A stretch of 64,000 nucleotides of DNA from CBDCBA01 sp965214125 (GTDB lineage Bacteria > Planctomycetota > Phycisphaerae > Tepidisphaerales > Tepidisphaeraceae), in assembly GCA_965214125.1 (NCBI GenBank), contig CBDCBA010000035.1, positions 62,001 to 126,000 of the forward strand, written 5' to 3'. Position numbers and translations under genes: made by a program. Below the pieces are notes generated by a model. The model did not search any database and was not told the origin of the DNA. It was given only the letters and a program-made list of their open reading frames with translations. Of this stretch, positions 24,156 to 31,813 are shown in pieces. The first letter of the stretch is position 1, and each line of letters starts with the position of its first letter.

Positions 24156-25211
24156 CTACCCCAGCACCGGCTCCGGCATCGCGGCGATGATCCGCTCGGC
24201 CACCTCCACCGCGGCCACGCCCGCCGACGCGGGGACGACCACCGCCCGGCCGTGCTCCACGCTATCGCAGAAGGCCTCCAACTGGGCGCGCAGCGGCTCG
24301 ACGTCATCGATTGCAAGGTTCTCCACCTGCACGAGTTCCTTGTAGTCGAGCCCCGCCATGTCCGTGATTTGCCCGTCGCGAATCTTGGCCACCGTCTCGC
24401 GCAGCAGGTCGACGTTCCCCGTCCGCCGCACGCTCACGCCGGCCTTTTTCTGGTAGTCGAGTGACACGTACGCCTCCGGGCTGAAGACACGCAATCGCCG
24501 CTCGGTCTTGAGCGCCAGGCGGCTGGCGGTCAGGTTCGCGACGCAGCCGTTGGCGAAGGTCAGCCGCGCGTTGCAGACGTCCTCCGCGGGGCGATCCAGA
24601 CCGCCGCCGACCACGCTCACGCCGTGGGCCTGCACGTCGGCCACGGGCGAGTTCGCCAGGCTCAGCACGATGTCGATGTCGTGGATCATCACGTCGAGCA
24701 CCACGCCCACGTCGATGCTGCGAAACGTCAGCGGGCTGATGCGCACGACCTCGATGTACCGCGGCTGCACCCCCAGCTTCGCCAGGCTGCGGACGGCCGG
24801 GTTGAAGCGCTCGATGTGCCCGACCTGAACGATCGCCCCCGACTTCTCCGCGGCCTCCTGGATCCGCCGGGCGGTGGCGACGTCGGCGGCGAGCGGCTTC
24901 TCGATCAGGCACGCCACCCCCGCTTCGAGCAAGGGCAGCGCCACGGCCTCGTGGGCCGTCGTCGGCGCCGCGATCGTCACCGCGCGGACCCCACTGTCGA
25001 TCACTTCCTGCGGCGACGCAAACGCCCGCGTGCCGTACTGCTTCGCCGTCGCGTCGGCGGCGGCGGGGTTCAGATCGAAGACGCCCGCGAGCGTGCAACG
25101 CGGCATCTCTCCGTAGACCCGCGCGTGCAGCCGCCCCATGCGCCCGCACCCCAGCACCGCCACGGGCAGCGGCGAATCGGCGGTCCCAGCGTTCGTGTTG
25201 GTCTCGGCCAC
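24156..25211 (-). CDS. Gfo/Idh/MocA-family oxidoreductase
   Basis: A 351-residue NAD(P)-dependent sugar oxidoreductase. The Rossmann start is PVAVLGCGRMGRLHARVYGE, then the family EKPLA motif (CLIEKPLAADVATARRI), the GHIERFNPAV segment and a catalytic-type VMIHDIDIVLSL. In some bacteria similar proteins act on UDP-GlcNAc in lipid A synthesis (GnnA-like); this is a guess here. The frame is open to 25304, but that extension is read from a family F repeat, so the GTG at 25209-25211 is preferred. Confidence 0.88.
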   Translation of the reverse strand: MAETNTNAGTADSPLPVAVLGCGRMGRLHARVYGEMPRCTLAGVFDLNPAAADATAKQYGTRAFASPQEVIDSGVRAVTIAAPTTAHEAVALPLLEAGVACLIEKPLAADVATARRIQEAAEKSGAIVQVGHIERFNPAVRSLAKLGVQPRYIEVVRISPLTFRSIDVGVVLDVMIHDIDIVLSLANSPVADVQAHGVSVVGGGLDRPAEDVCNARLTFANGCVANLTASRLALKTERRLRVFSPEAYVSLDYQKKAGVSVRRTGNVDLLRETVAKIRDGQITDMAGLDYKELVQVENLAIDDVEPLRAQLEAFCDSVEHGRAVVVPASAGVAAVEVAERIIAAMPEPVLG

Positions 25212-25231
25212 GCCGCACTCTACGGCGTTGG

Positions 25232-25302
25232 CCTCTGTCGTAGGGTGGGCACGGTCCACCTCCGGATCCGGATGGTGGGCCGTGCCCACTACAGCAGACG
25301 CC
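25232..25302. repeat. REPIN-like inverted repeat, family F, copy 1
   Basis: GTAGGGTGGGCACGGTCCACC faces GGTGGGCCGTGCCCACTAC, with outer CTGTCG/CAGCAGACGC flanks. Copies lie at 49420-49516 and 58215-58270. It overlaps a spurious N-terminal extension of the oxidoreductase frame. Confidence 0.9.
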
Positions 25303-25322
25303 ATGGTTGAAGTTCAGCCGCT

Positions 25323-26681
25323 CTAGCTGTCGCGCAGGCTTTGGTACTGCTGGTCGAGCAGCTCGCGCAGCGTCGCCTCCACGCGGATGAGCTCGTCCTG
25401 GGTCGGCGGGTTCACGCGCTCCTGCTGTTGCTTGCTGAGCCGGTCGAGCAGGGTCTGCTGGTTGGCCTGTTGGAGTTCGCCGAGCAACCGGGCCTGCACG
25501 TCTTCGAACTCCAGGTCGACCGCGTCGCGCTTCTCAAGCGTTTTTACGACAAAGAACCGCGTCTGGCCGTCGACCGTCGCCTCGACCAGCGGCGCCACCT
25601 CGCCCGAGGGCGTGGCCCAGGCGGCGCTGTCGACGGCGCCAATGCGGTACGCCCCCGGCTGCAACGGCCGCAGCGTTTCGGGCAGCGTCCCGCCGCGGGC
25701 GGCGTAGCTCGGGTTGTCGCTGTAGGTCTTGGCCAGGAGCGCAAAGTCGCCGCCGGCCTCGGCGCGTGCGTGCGCTTCCATCGCCCGCGCCTTCGCGGCG
25801 GCAAGGCTGGTCTCGCTGCTGTTCGTGCTGGCGTCGGGGCGGATTTCGATCAGGGCGAAGTCAATTTCTGCCGGCGTCGACAAGTCGCCGGCGTCGCGTA
25901 GCTCTCGGTAGAGCGCCCGCACGTCGTTCGCCGCCGGCCGCACCTGCGGGGCGACGCGCTGCTGAATGAAAATGCGGCCGAGCTGCTGCTGGTAGGTCTC
26001 CTCGGCCAAGCGTTCGAGGCTCATGCCCTCTTGCTCATAGGCGACCCGCCGGGCGACAGCCTCGCTGCCACCGTGGTCCGTGATAAAGCGATCACGCCAC
26101 GTCATCGTCAGGAGCCGGGCCAGGCGGATGTCATCGGGCGAGGTGTTCTGCTCCAACACGGCCAGGTAAAACTCCGCCTGCACCCGTGCCCGCACCTCCT
26201 CGGCCACCTCGCCCAAAGCGGCTTCCAGGAACTGACCCTTCGGCAGTCGCTTCGCGTGGCCGCGCAGGGCGTTGCGCCGCGCCGCGAGTACCTCGTCGCT
26301 GAAGATCGGGCGGCCGTTCACCTCCAACAGCACCCCGCCGACGGTGCGGTAGCCCTCGCCGCTGACCGGGTCGGACGCATTGGCCGGTTTGGACCCAGGT
26401 GTGTCGCTCGCGAGAATCACCGGGCCGATCAGCGTGTCGCCCGCGTCACCGGCGGGGCCGAGTTCGGCGCCGGTCGGGGAAATCACGCCCTCGGGCGGGC
26501 TGTCGCCGGTTTCGTCGATCGTGCGGGCGTCGGCCGGATCGCCGGCGTCGGGGCGGTCGACCTCGCGATAGGCCGGGCGGTCGACCGGGGCGGCGCAGCC
26601 GACCAAGCCGCCGGCGACGAGCGTGGCCGCGAGAACGGCGGGAACACGCGGGCGAAGAATCGGGCGGGTCGGCAGCGGCAT
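25323..26681 (-). CDS. PpiC/SurA-like peptidyl-prolyl isomerase lipoprotein
   Basis: A 452-residue envelope protein. The signal ends in a lipobox (LVAGGLVGC at ~22-30), so it is probably lipid-anchored. A Pro/Asp-rich linker leads to a SurA-like helical region (VNGRPIFSDEVLAARRNAL ... VQAEFYLAVLEQN). A parvulin-like domain follows at ~290-405 (EIDFALIEIRPD, FALLAKTYSDNPS, ARGGTLPETL, TRFFVVKTLEKRDA). It ends in a Gln/Glu-rich helix. It probably assists folding of exported proteins. The ATG is at 26679-26681; a metallophosphoesterase gene diverges upstream. Confidence 0.82.
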   Translation of the reverse strand: MPLPTRPILRPRVPAVLAATLVAGGLVGCAAPVDRPAYREVDRPDAGDPADARTIDETGDSPPEGVISPTGAELGPAGDAGDTLIGPVILASDTPGSKPANASDPVSGEGYRTVGGVLLEVNGRPIFSDEVLAARRNALRGHAKRLPKGQFLEAALGEVAEEVRARVQAEFYLAVLEQNTSPDDIRLARLLTMTWRDRFITDHGGSEAVARRVAYEQEGMSLERLAEETYQQQLGRIFIQQRVAPQVRPAANDVRALYRELRDAGDLSTPAEIDFALIEIRPDASTNSSETSLAAAKARAMEAHARAEAGGDFALLAKTYSDNPSYAARGGTLPETLRPLQPGAYRIGAVDSAAWATPSGEVAPLVEATVDGQTRFFVVKTLEKRDAVDLEFEDVQARLLGELQQANQQTLLDRLSKQQQERVNPPTQDELIRVEATLRELLDQQYQSLRDS

Positions 26682-26698
26682 CACACGCCATGTTATCG

Positions 26699-26780
26699 GG
26701 CATCGCCTCGTCTGGGCACCATCGCCTCGTTCGGGCACCGTCGCCCGTTCTCGGGAACCCGCCGGCTTCGCCGGTGCCCC
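26699..26780. repeat. Degenerate ~20-bp tandem repeats and hairpin in divergent promoter region
   Basis: CATCGCCTCGTCTGGGCAC, CATCGCCTCGTTCGGGCAC and CGTCGCCCGTTCTCGGGAAC follow one another, then GCCGGCTTCGCCGG forms a hairpin. The stretch separates two divergent starts and may be regulatory. Confidence 0.5.
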
Positions 26781-26810
26781 TTCCGCGGCCCATGCCGTAA
26801 TCTGGCTCCC

Positions 26811-27728
26811 GTGCGGCGACTTGCCCAGATCAGCGACATCCACTTCGGCGCCGAAGACCCCGCCGCCGTCGAAGCCCTGCGCCGCGACCTGCTGGCCGAC
26901 CCGTACGACCTGCTCGTCGTCAGCGGCGACTTCACCCAGCGGGCCCGCGCCGGCCAGTTCAGAGCGGCGATGGCATTCCTCGCGAACCTGCCGGGGCCGC
27001 AGTTGTACGTGCCGGGCAACCACGACGTGCCGATGCACAACCTCCTGCAACGCTTCGGCTCGCCGCTGGGCAAGTACAAGAAGCACGTCACGCGCGATCT
27101 GCGGCCAGTCTTTCGCGACGAGGAACTGCTCGTAATCGGCCTGAACACTGCGCGGCCCTTCAGCTTTACCTGGGGCGGCTTTTGGAAGGACGGGCGCATC
27201 AACGCCGATCAGCTCCTCGATGTGCACCTGGCGAGCGTGGACGTGCTGGACGGCGTCTTCAAGATCGCGGTGACGCACCACCCGTTCCTGCCCCCGCCGG
27301 GCGAGCGGCGGCACGGGGCCGTGGAAATGGAGGCGGTTCGCGAGGGCAAGATCGACAAGCGCCTCGTCCACGGCAGCCGCCGCGCCCTGCGCACGATGGA
27401 GGCCGCCGGCATCGAGCTGCTGCTGGCCGGCCACCTGCACATGAACTACAGCGGCGACGTGCGCAGCCACCACGAGTCGGTGCGGCGGAGCATTCTGAGC
27501 GTCCAGGCCGGCACCGCGTGCAGCCACCGCCGTCGCGGCGAGCCCAACGCCTACAACCGCTTCACGATCGAGACGGCCGCCTTCGACGGCCTCGCCCACG
27601 ACCGCCTAACCGTGCAGGTGCGCACCCTCGACGGCCCCGACTTCACCGACGGCGACCGCCGCGTCTTTGAGAAGCGCAGCGACGGCTGGGCGCAGCACGA
27701 GCCCGCTACGCCTCCTGCGGCACGGTGA
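26811..27728 (+). CDS. Metallophosphoesterase
   Basis: A 305-residue calcineurin-like phosphoesterase. All five metal-site blocks are seen: LAQISDIHFGA (4-14), VVSGDFTQRARAGQ, YVPGNHDVPMH, VTHHPFLPPPG and LLAGHLHMNYSG. The fold serves cyclic-nucleotide, nucleotide or lipid-phosphate hydrolases; the substrate is unknown. GTG 26811 gives a start directly before the first motif. The last 23 bases overlap the convergent DUF4058 gene. Confidence 0.92.
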   Translation: MRRLAQISDIHFGAEDPAAVEALRRDLLADPYDLLVVSGDFTQRARAGQFRAAMAFLANLPGPQLYVPGNHDVPMHNLLQRFGSPLGKYKKHVTRDLRPVFRDEELLVIGLNTARPFSFTWGGFWKDGRINADQLLDVHLASVDVLDGVFKIAVTHHPFLPPPGERRHGAVEMEAVREGKIDKRLVHGSRRALRTMEAAGIELLLAGHLHMNYSGDVRSHHESVRRSILSVQAGTACSHRRRGEPNAYNRFTIETAAFDGLAHDRLTVQVRTLDGPDFTDGDRRVFEKRSDGWAQHEPATPPAAR

Positions 27729-28527
27729 CACCCTTCGGCAGCGGCGGCAGGCACGGCTGGTCGTAGCGAATTGTCCGCCCGTACCGGCCGTTGCGGTAGG
27801 CGGCGTCGACCAGCGGCTGCAACACCAGTTCGGCGGGCGCGTCCTTCGGGCGCAGCGGGATCTTGACCGTCGGCAGCGGCGCCATCAGCGGCATCGGGTG
27901 GACCCAGATGCTTGGCCGCCGCTCCGCCACGCGCGCGGCGGCGAAGATCACGGCGCGGTGGGCGGCGTTGTCATCGATGTCGAAGCGGTAGAGCCGCCGC
28001 CAGTCGCCCCCGCCTCGCGTCAGGTCGATTTCGACCGCGTTCACGCCCGCGGCGATCAGCTTGCGGCGCTCGCGCAGGAACTCCCGCCGCCCGCGGCCGT
28101 GCTTGTTGCCGGGGCTGACGAACTCGATCACCGTGACGAGCCGGCCGCCGAGGTCGAGGATCTGGATGAACCGCCGCCGCATCGGCACGGCGTTCGTGCG
28201 AATCTTCATCGGTCCCAGCGCCGTCGGCGGCGCGAGCGTGGCAACACCCACGCCCCCCGCGTCCTCGCCGGTCAAGTCGCCGGCCACTTCGAATACGCCG
28301 ACATCGGGAATGATCTTGCTTGGCCCGACCCGCTCCTCGTCGCCAGCCTCACCATCATCATCGCCGTCGATCGTGAGGTGACGTTCCGATCGAGCGATCA
28401 AATCCTCCGGCAGTATGCTGTTCAGGGCGTTCCTTGCCTCTCCAACCAAGGATACATGCACGTCGCTCCAGTACCGCTCGAGGTACGGGTCCATCCCTGG
28501 GAACGGGCTCTTGTCGCGGGGCGCCAC
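27706..28527 (-). CDS. DUF4058 family protein
   Basis: The 273-residue protein has the family start SPFPGMDPYLERYWSDVHVS and the strand RLVTVIEFVSPGNKHGRG, followed by RREFLRERRKLIAAGVNAVE, which resembles a PD-(D/E)XK-like core. It ends with a Tyr/Pro-rich segment (DAAYRNGRYGRTIRYDQPCL). The family is abundant in planctomycetes and cyanobacteria and its function is unknown. A paralogue is at 53291. A nuclease-like fold is inference only. Confidence 0.88.
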   Translation of the reverse strand: MAPRDKSPFPGMDPYLERYWSDVHVSLVGEARNALNSILPEDLIARSERHLTIDGDDDGEAGDEERVGPSKIIPDVGVFEVAGDLTGEDAGGVGVATLAPPTALGPMKIRTNAVPMRRRFIQILDLGGRLVTVIEFVSPGNKHGRGRREFLRERRKLIAAGVNAVEIDLTRGGGDWRRLYRFDIDDNAAHRAVIFAAARVAERRPSIWVHPMPLMAPLPTVKIPLRPKDAPAELVLQPLVDAAYRNGRYGRTIRYDQPCLPPLPKGVTVPQEA

Positions 28528-28572
28528 GGCCCAATGGTAACACGGTCCCGGCGGCGCGATGCGTTACACTCC

Positions 28573-29112
28573 GTGGCCGTGCTGGAGGTTCTTCGTCACC
28601 GCGCGTTGAGCATGATCGCCGTCGCCGGCTTGATGATCGGCGGTTGCGCATCGAGCGACGCGGCGGTGCGGGCCGAGGCCGACCGATTAATGGCTGAGTC
28701 GGTTGAGCGTGTCCGCCGCGCGCGGGAGGCGGAGCGGGCAGCGCTCGCCCCGCTGCTCGGCATCTGGCGGTACGACCGCACCGAAACGATCCGTGCCAAC
28801 CCGCAGTTCACGCCCGAGCAGCGGCTGAGGGTGGCCAACGACATCATGTTCGAGCTGCGCATCACCGCCGACCGTTACGAGTCGCGCAGCCACGTGAAGA
28901 CGGTGCTTGACGCCATCCGCCTGCTCGGTTCCGACGAGGAGGGCTTCACGATCCTCCGGGTGCAGCGGGTCGCCGGCGAGACGCCGCAGGGTGGCCCCGG
29001 CTCGCAGGCCGGTTGGTTCCGCCTGCGGGCCGACGGAGATCACCTCGTGATCGACACAGGCGTGAAGGCCGTTCTGCGGCGCATTGAACCGGCGGAGAGC
29101 ATGTTCTTCTGA
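28573..29112 (+). CDS. Hypothetical lipoprotein
   Basis: No family recognised. The 179-residue translation from GTG 28573 gives a lipoprotein signal (LRHRALSMIAVAGLMIGGC, Cys ~28). An Ala/Arg/Glu helix follows, then a small beta-type domain beginning LLGIWRYDRTETI, with RVANDIMFELRITADRYES and GWFRLRADGDHLVIDTG. The pattern suggests a lipocalin-like or stress-type periplasmic domain, unproven. An ATG at 28612 would shorten the signal too much. Confidence 0.65.
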   Translation: MAVLEVLRHRALSMIAVAGLMIGGCASSDAAVRAEADRLMAESVERVRRAREAERAALAPLLGIWRYDRTETIRANPQFTPEQRLRVANDIMFELRITADRYESRSHVKTVLDAIRLLGSDEEGFTILRVQRVAGETPQGGPGSQAGWFRLRADGDHLVIDTGVKAVLRRIEPAESMFF

Positions 29113-29178
29113 GGCTTTTGTCGCACGTGGTTGTTCACGCGGTCGGGCACGCCGTTTGCCGTGGGCGGCGCAAGACGT

Positions 29179-30990
29179 ATGCCCACTGAAGCACTGTCCG
29201 CCGTTGACGCCCCCCGCTCCCTCGCCGACCTCGACTTTCGTCCGCGTGGCAAGGTGTACCCGTCGCCGCCGGATTGGCGGGACGTGGTGCTTTACCAGGT
29301 CGTTCTCGATCGTTTCGACGACGGCGAGGATCACCCGCCGGTCGACCGGGAGACGCAACACGATCGCGACGACGAGGCCGGCTGGACCTGGCAAGGCGGC
29401 ACGCTGAAAGGTCTCGAGCGTCGCCTCGATTACGTTGCGGGCCTTGGCGTCGGCGCGCTTTGGATTAGTTGCCCGCTCAAGCAGCGCTCCGGCGAGTCGA
29501 CCTATCACGGCTACGCCATCCAAGACTTCCTGAGCGTCGACCCGCGCTTCGGCACGACGGGTGATCTCCGCGACCTTGTCGACGCCTGCCACGACCGCGG
29601 GCTGTACGTCGTGCTCGACGTGGTCATCGATCACGCGGCAGACATCTTCAACTACGATGGACCCGGCGCGCAGGTTTATGACGGGGGCCGATCATTTGAC
29701 GTCGCCGGCTGGAACGACGGCGGCGACAAGGAGCCGGCCGATTTCGGGCCCGACGATGCGATCTGGCCGCGCGAGTTGCAGGACCTCGTCAGCTTCGCGC
29801 GGCAAGGCGAGATGGGGGACGTCACCAGCACCAGCGCGGCCGAGGCGAAGGATGGCGACTTCATGTCGCTCAAGAAGATCGACCTGACGCGCCCCGAGAC
29901 GCTGGGCGTGATCGTCGCCTGCTACAAGCACTGGATCGCGACCGCCGACGTGGACGGCTTTCGCATCGACGCGCTTCGCCACGTTCACCACGATGCCGCG
30001 AGCGATTTTGTCCACGCGATTCGCGAGTACGCGCTGTCGATCGGCAAGGCGAACTTCCTTCAGGTCGGCGAGGTGGCCGACAGCGACGACGAAATGCGCC
30101 GCTATGTCGGCAGCAACGTCGAGCTGCGTCACGGCGGCGACCGGGACCCGTCGAAGGATCCCGATGGCCGCGGCGATTACCCGCAACTCGACGCCGTGAT
30201 CGACTTCGAACTGCACCGTCGGCTCATCCCCGTGCTCCTGAACGAGCGGTCCGCAGCGGACGCGGCCGAGCTGTGGAGGCGCCGCAAGGAGTACTACCGC
30301 GACTACGGCCGCAGCGGGGCCTACTACCTGTCGTACCTCGAAAACCACGACGAGGGCGCCCGCGATCGCCACCGCCTGCTGAGCGGCACGTTCGAGCAGG
30401 TGCCCGACGGCTACGACCGCCCCGGCGGCGACCCGCGCCTGGCCGTCATGGCGACGGCCGTGTTGCTGTTCGGCATGGGCATTCCCTGCCTCTACTACGG
30501 AACCGAGCAGGGCCTTGACGGCGGCGGCGACAAGGACGACTTCCTGCGCGAGGCGATGTTCGGCGGCACGTTTGGCCCCTTCGGCACAACCGGGCACGCG
30601 ACGTTCGATCGCGACCACCCGATCTACCGGCAGATCACCGCCATCTGCGACGCGCGCCAAAGCGAGCCAGCGTTGCGCTACGGCCGGCAATACCTGCGGC
30701 CGATCAGTGGCGACGGCGTTCACTTCGGCGAGCCGGACCAGGCGGGCGTGTTCGCGTTCTCGCGGGTGCTCGACGTGACGGAAATTGTCGTCGCCGCCAA
30801 CCCGACGCTTGAACCGATTACAACGCATGTCGGCGTCGACGCGGCGCTCAACCCGCCGGGCCAGTTCATGCGCAACCTGCTCGACGGCGACTGGCGCGTC
30901 GAAATCGAACAGACCGACGCGGGCCAGGCGTTCGTCCGGCTGGAGCTTCCGCCACGCGGAGTGGCGGCGCTGCGGCTGAGCGTCGACTGA
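29179..30990 (+). CDS. Glycoside hydrolase family 13 (alpha-amylase-type) enzyme
   Basis: A 603-residue (beta/alpha)8 enzyme acting on alpha-glucans or transferring glucosyl units. Catalytic residues fall in the standard motifs: nucleophile Asp264 in VDGFRIDALRHVHHD, acid/base Glu298 in LQVGEVAD, and transition-state Asp391 in LENHDEGARDR. Other barrel motifs are VVLYQVVLDRF, GVGALWISCPL and VVLDVVIDHAAD. A C-terminal beta domain ends VAALRLSVD. There is no signal peptide, so it is probably intracellular. It is first in a same-strand set with the next two genes. Confidence 0.9.
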   Translation: MPTEALSAVDAPRSLADLDFRPRGKVYPSPPDWRDVVLYQVVLDRFDDGEDHPPVDRETQHDRDDEAGWTWQGGTLKGLERRLDYVAGLGVGALWISCPLKQRSGESTYHGYAIQDFLSVDPRFGTTGDLRDLVDACHDRGLYVVLDVVIDHAADIFNYDGPGAQVYDGGRSFDVAGWNDGGDKEPADFGPDDAIWPRELQDLVSFARQGEMGDVTSTSAAEAKDGDFMSLKKIDLTRPETLGVIVACYKHWIATADVDGFRIDALRHVHHDAASDFVHAIREYALSIGKANFLQVGEVADSDDEMRRYVGSNVELRHGGDRDPSKDPDGRGDYPQLDAVIDFELHRRLIPVLLNERSAADAAELWRRRKEYYRDYGRSGAYYLSYLENHDEGARDRHRLLSGTFEQVPDGYDRPGGDPRLAVMATAVLLFGMGIPCLYYGTEQGLDGGGDKDDFLREAMFGGTFGPFGTTGHATFDRDHPIYRQITAICDARQSEPALRYGRQYLRPISGDGVHFGEPDQAGVFAFSRVLDVTEIVVAANPTLEPITTHVGVDAALNPPGQFMRNLLDGDWRVEIEQTDAGQAFVRLELPPRGVAALRLSVD

Positions 30991-31029
30991 ACCACGCGTG
31001 CTTGCCCGCGCGCCTCTAGGCTCGCTTCA

Positions 31030-31788
31030 ATGCCCCACGTCTCGCTCGAAGCTCTTGACGACCACCACGGCCAACCCGCGTACCAGATTCGCACGCCGGC
31101 GGCGACGTACGTGCTCGATCGCCTGGGTGGCGGGCTGAGTTCGCTGACGGATCCGGACGGCCGCGAGTGGATTGGCTACCGCCCCGGCGACGGCCCGCGC
31201 GGCGAGTACCGCGGGCTGCCCAACGCCGTTCACCCCGGCATGGGCTTTCACCCCGGCGGCACGATGTGCAACAGCGAACTGGCCGAGCAAAGCGACGATC
31301 ATGTCGTGATCGACACGACGAGCCACGATGGGAAATGGGCCGGCCGCTGGACCTTCGCCGCCGACCGCGCCACCTTCACGCTCACCCGCGCCGCCGGCCC
31401 GTACTGGTGGCTCTACGAGGGCACGCCCGGCGGCGATTACGACGAGGCGAGCCTGCAAGTGATCGATTCGACCGGCCGCGTGCGCCGCGGCGACGACCGT
31501 TGGCAGGAGCGTTTGCCCGACCCGCGCGGCATCGCGTTCGTGCCGGCGAGTTCGAAGTACGCCCTGCTGCTCGCGGACCGCACCGACCGCGCGGCCGACG
31601 TGGTCGACTCCTACTGGTCGATGGAGCAGGCGATGACCGTCTTCGGCATCGGCCGCGAGCTCGGCGGGGCCGAGAACCCGCGGTGGCGGCACCTGACCGA
31701 GACGCCGGCCACGCTCGTGCTTTCGCTTCAACGGCTCGAGAACACCGCGGACGTGCCGGGCAGGCTGCGCAACCTGGCGGCGTTTTAG
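31030..31788 (+). CDS. Conserved hypothetical protein, possibly sugar-binding beta-sandwich
   Basis: No firm family. The 252-residue protein has no signal peptide. It starts with strands reading ATYVLDRLGGGLSSLTDPDG and GREWIGYRPG, then GMGFHPGGTMCNSEL, DGKWAGRWTFAADR and PYWWLYEGTPGG. The pattern resembles galactose-mutarotase-like or glycan-related beta-sandwich domains. It lies 39 bases after the GH13 gene and 25 bases before the FG-GAP protein, consistent with a small carbohydrate-related operon, which is inference. Confidence 0.65.
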   Translation: MPHVSLEALDDHHGQPAYQIRTPAATYVLDRLGGGLSSLTDPDGREWIGYRPGDGPRGEYRGLPNAVHPGMGFHPGGTMCNSELAEQSDDHVVIDTTSHDGKWAGRWTFAADRATFTLTRAAGPYWWLYEGTPGGDYDEASLQVIDSTGRVRRGDDRWQERLPDPRGIAFVPASSKYALLLADRTDRAADVVDSYWSMEQAMTVFGIGRELGGAENPRWRHLTETPATLVLSLQRLENTADVPGRLRNLAAF

Positions 31789-31813
31789 TCGACGATCGGG
31801 TACAACGCTCGCC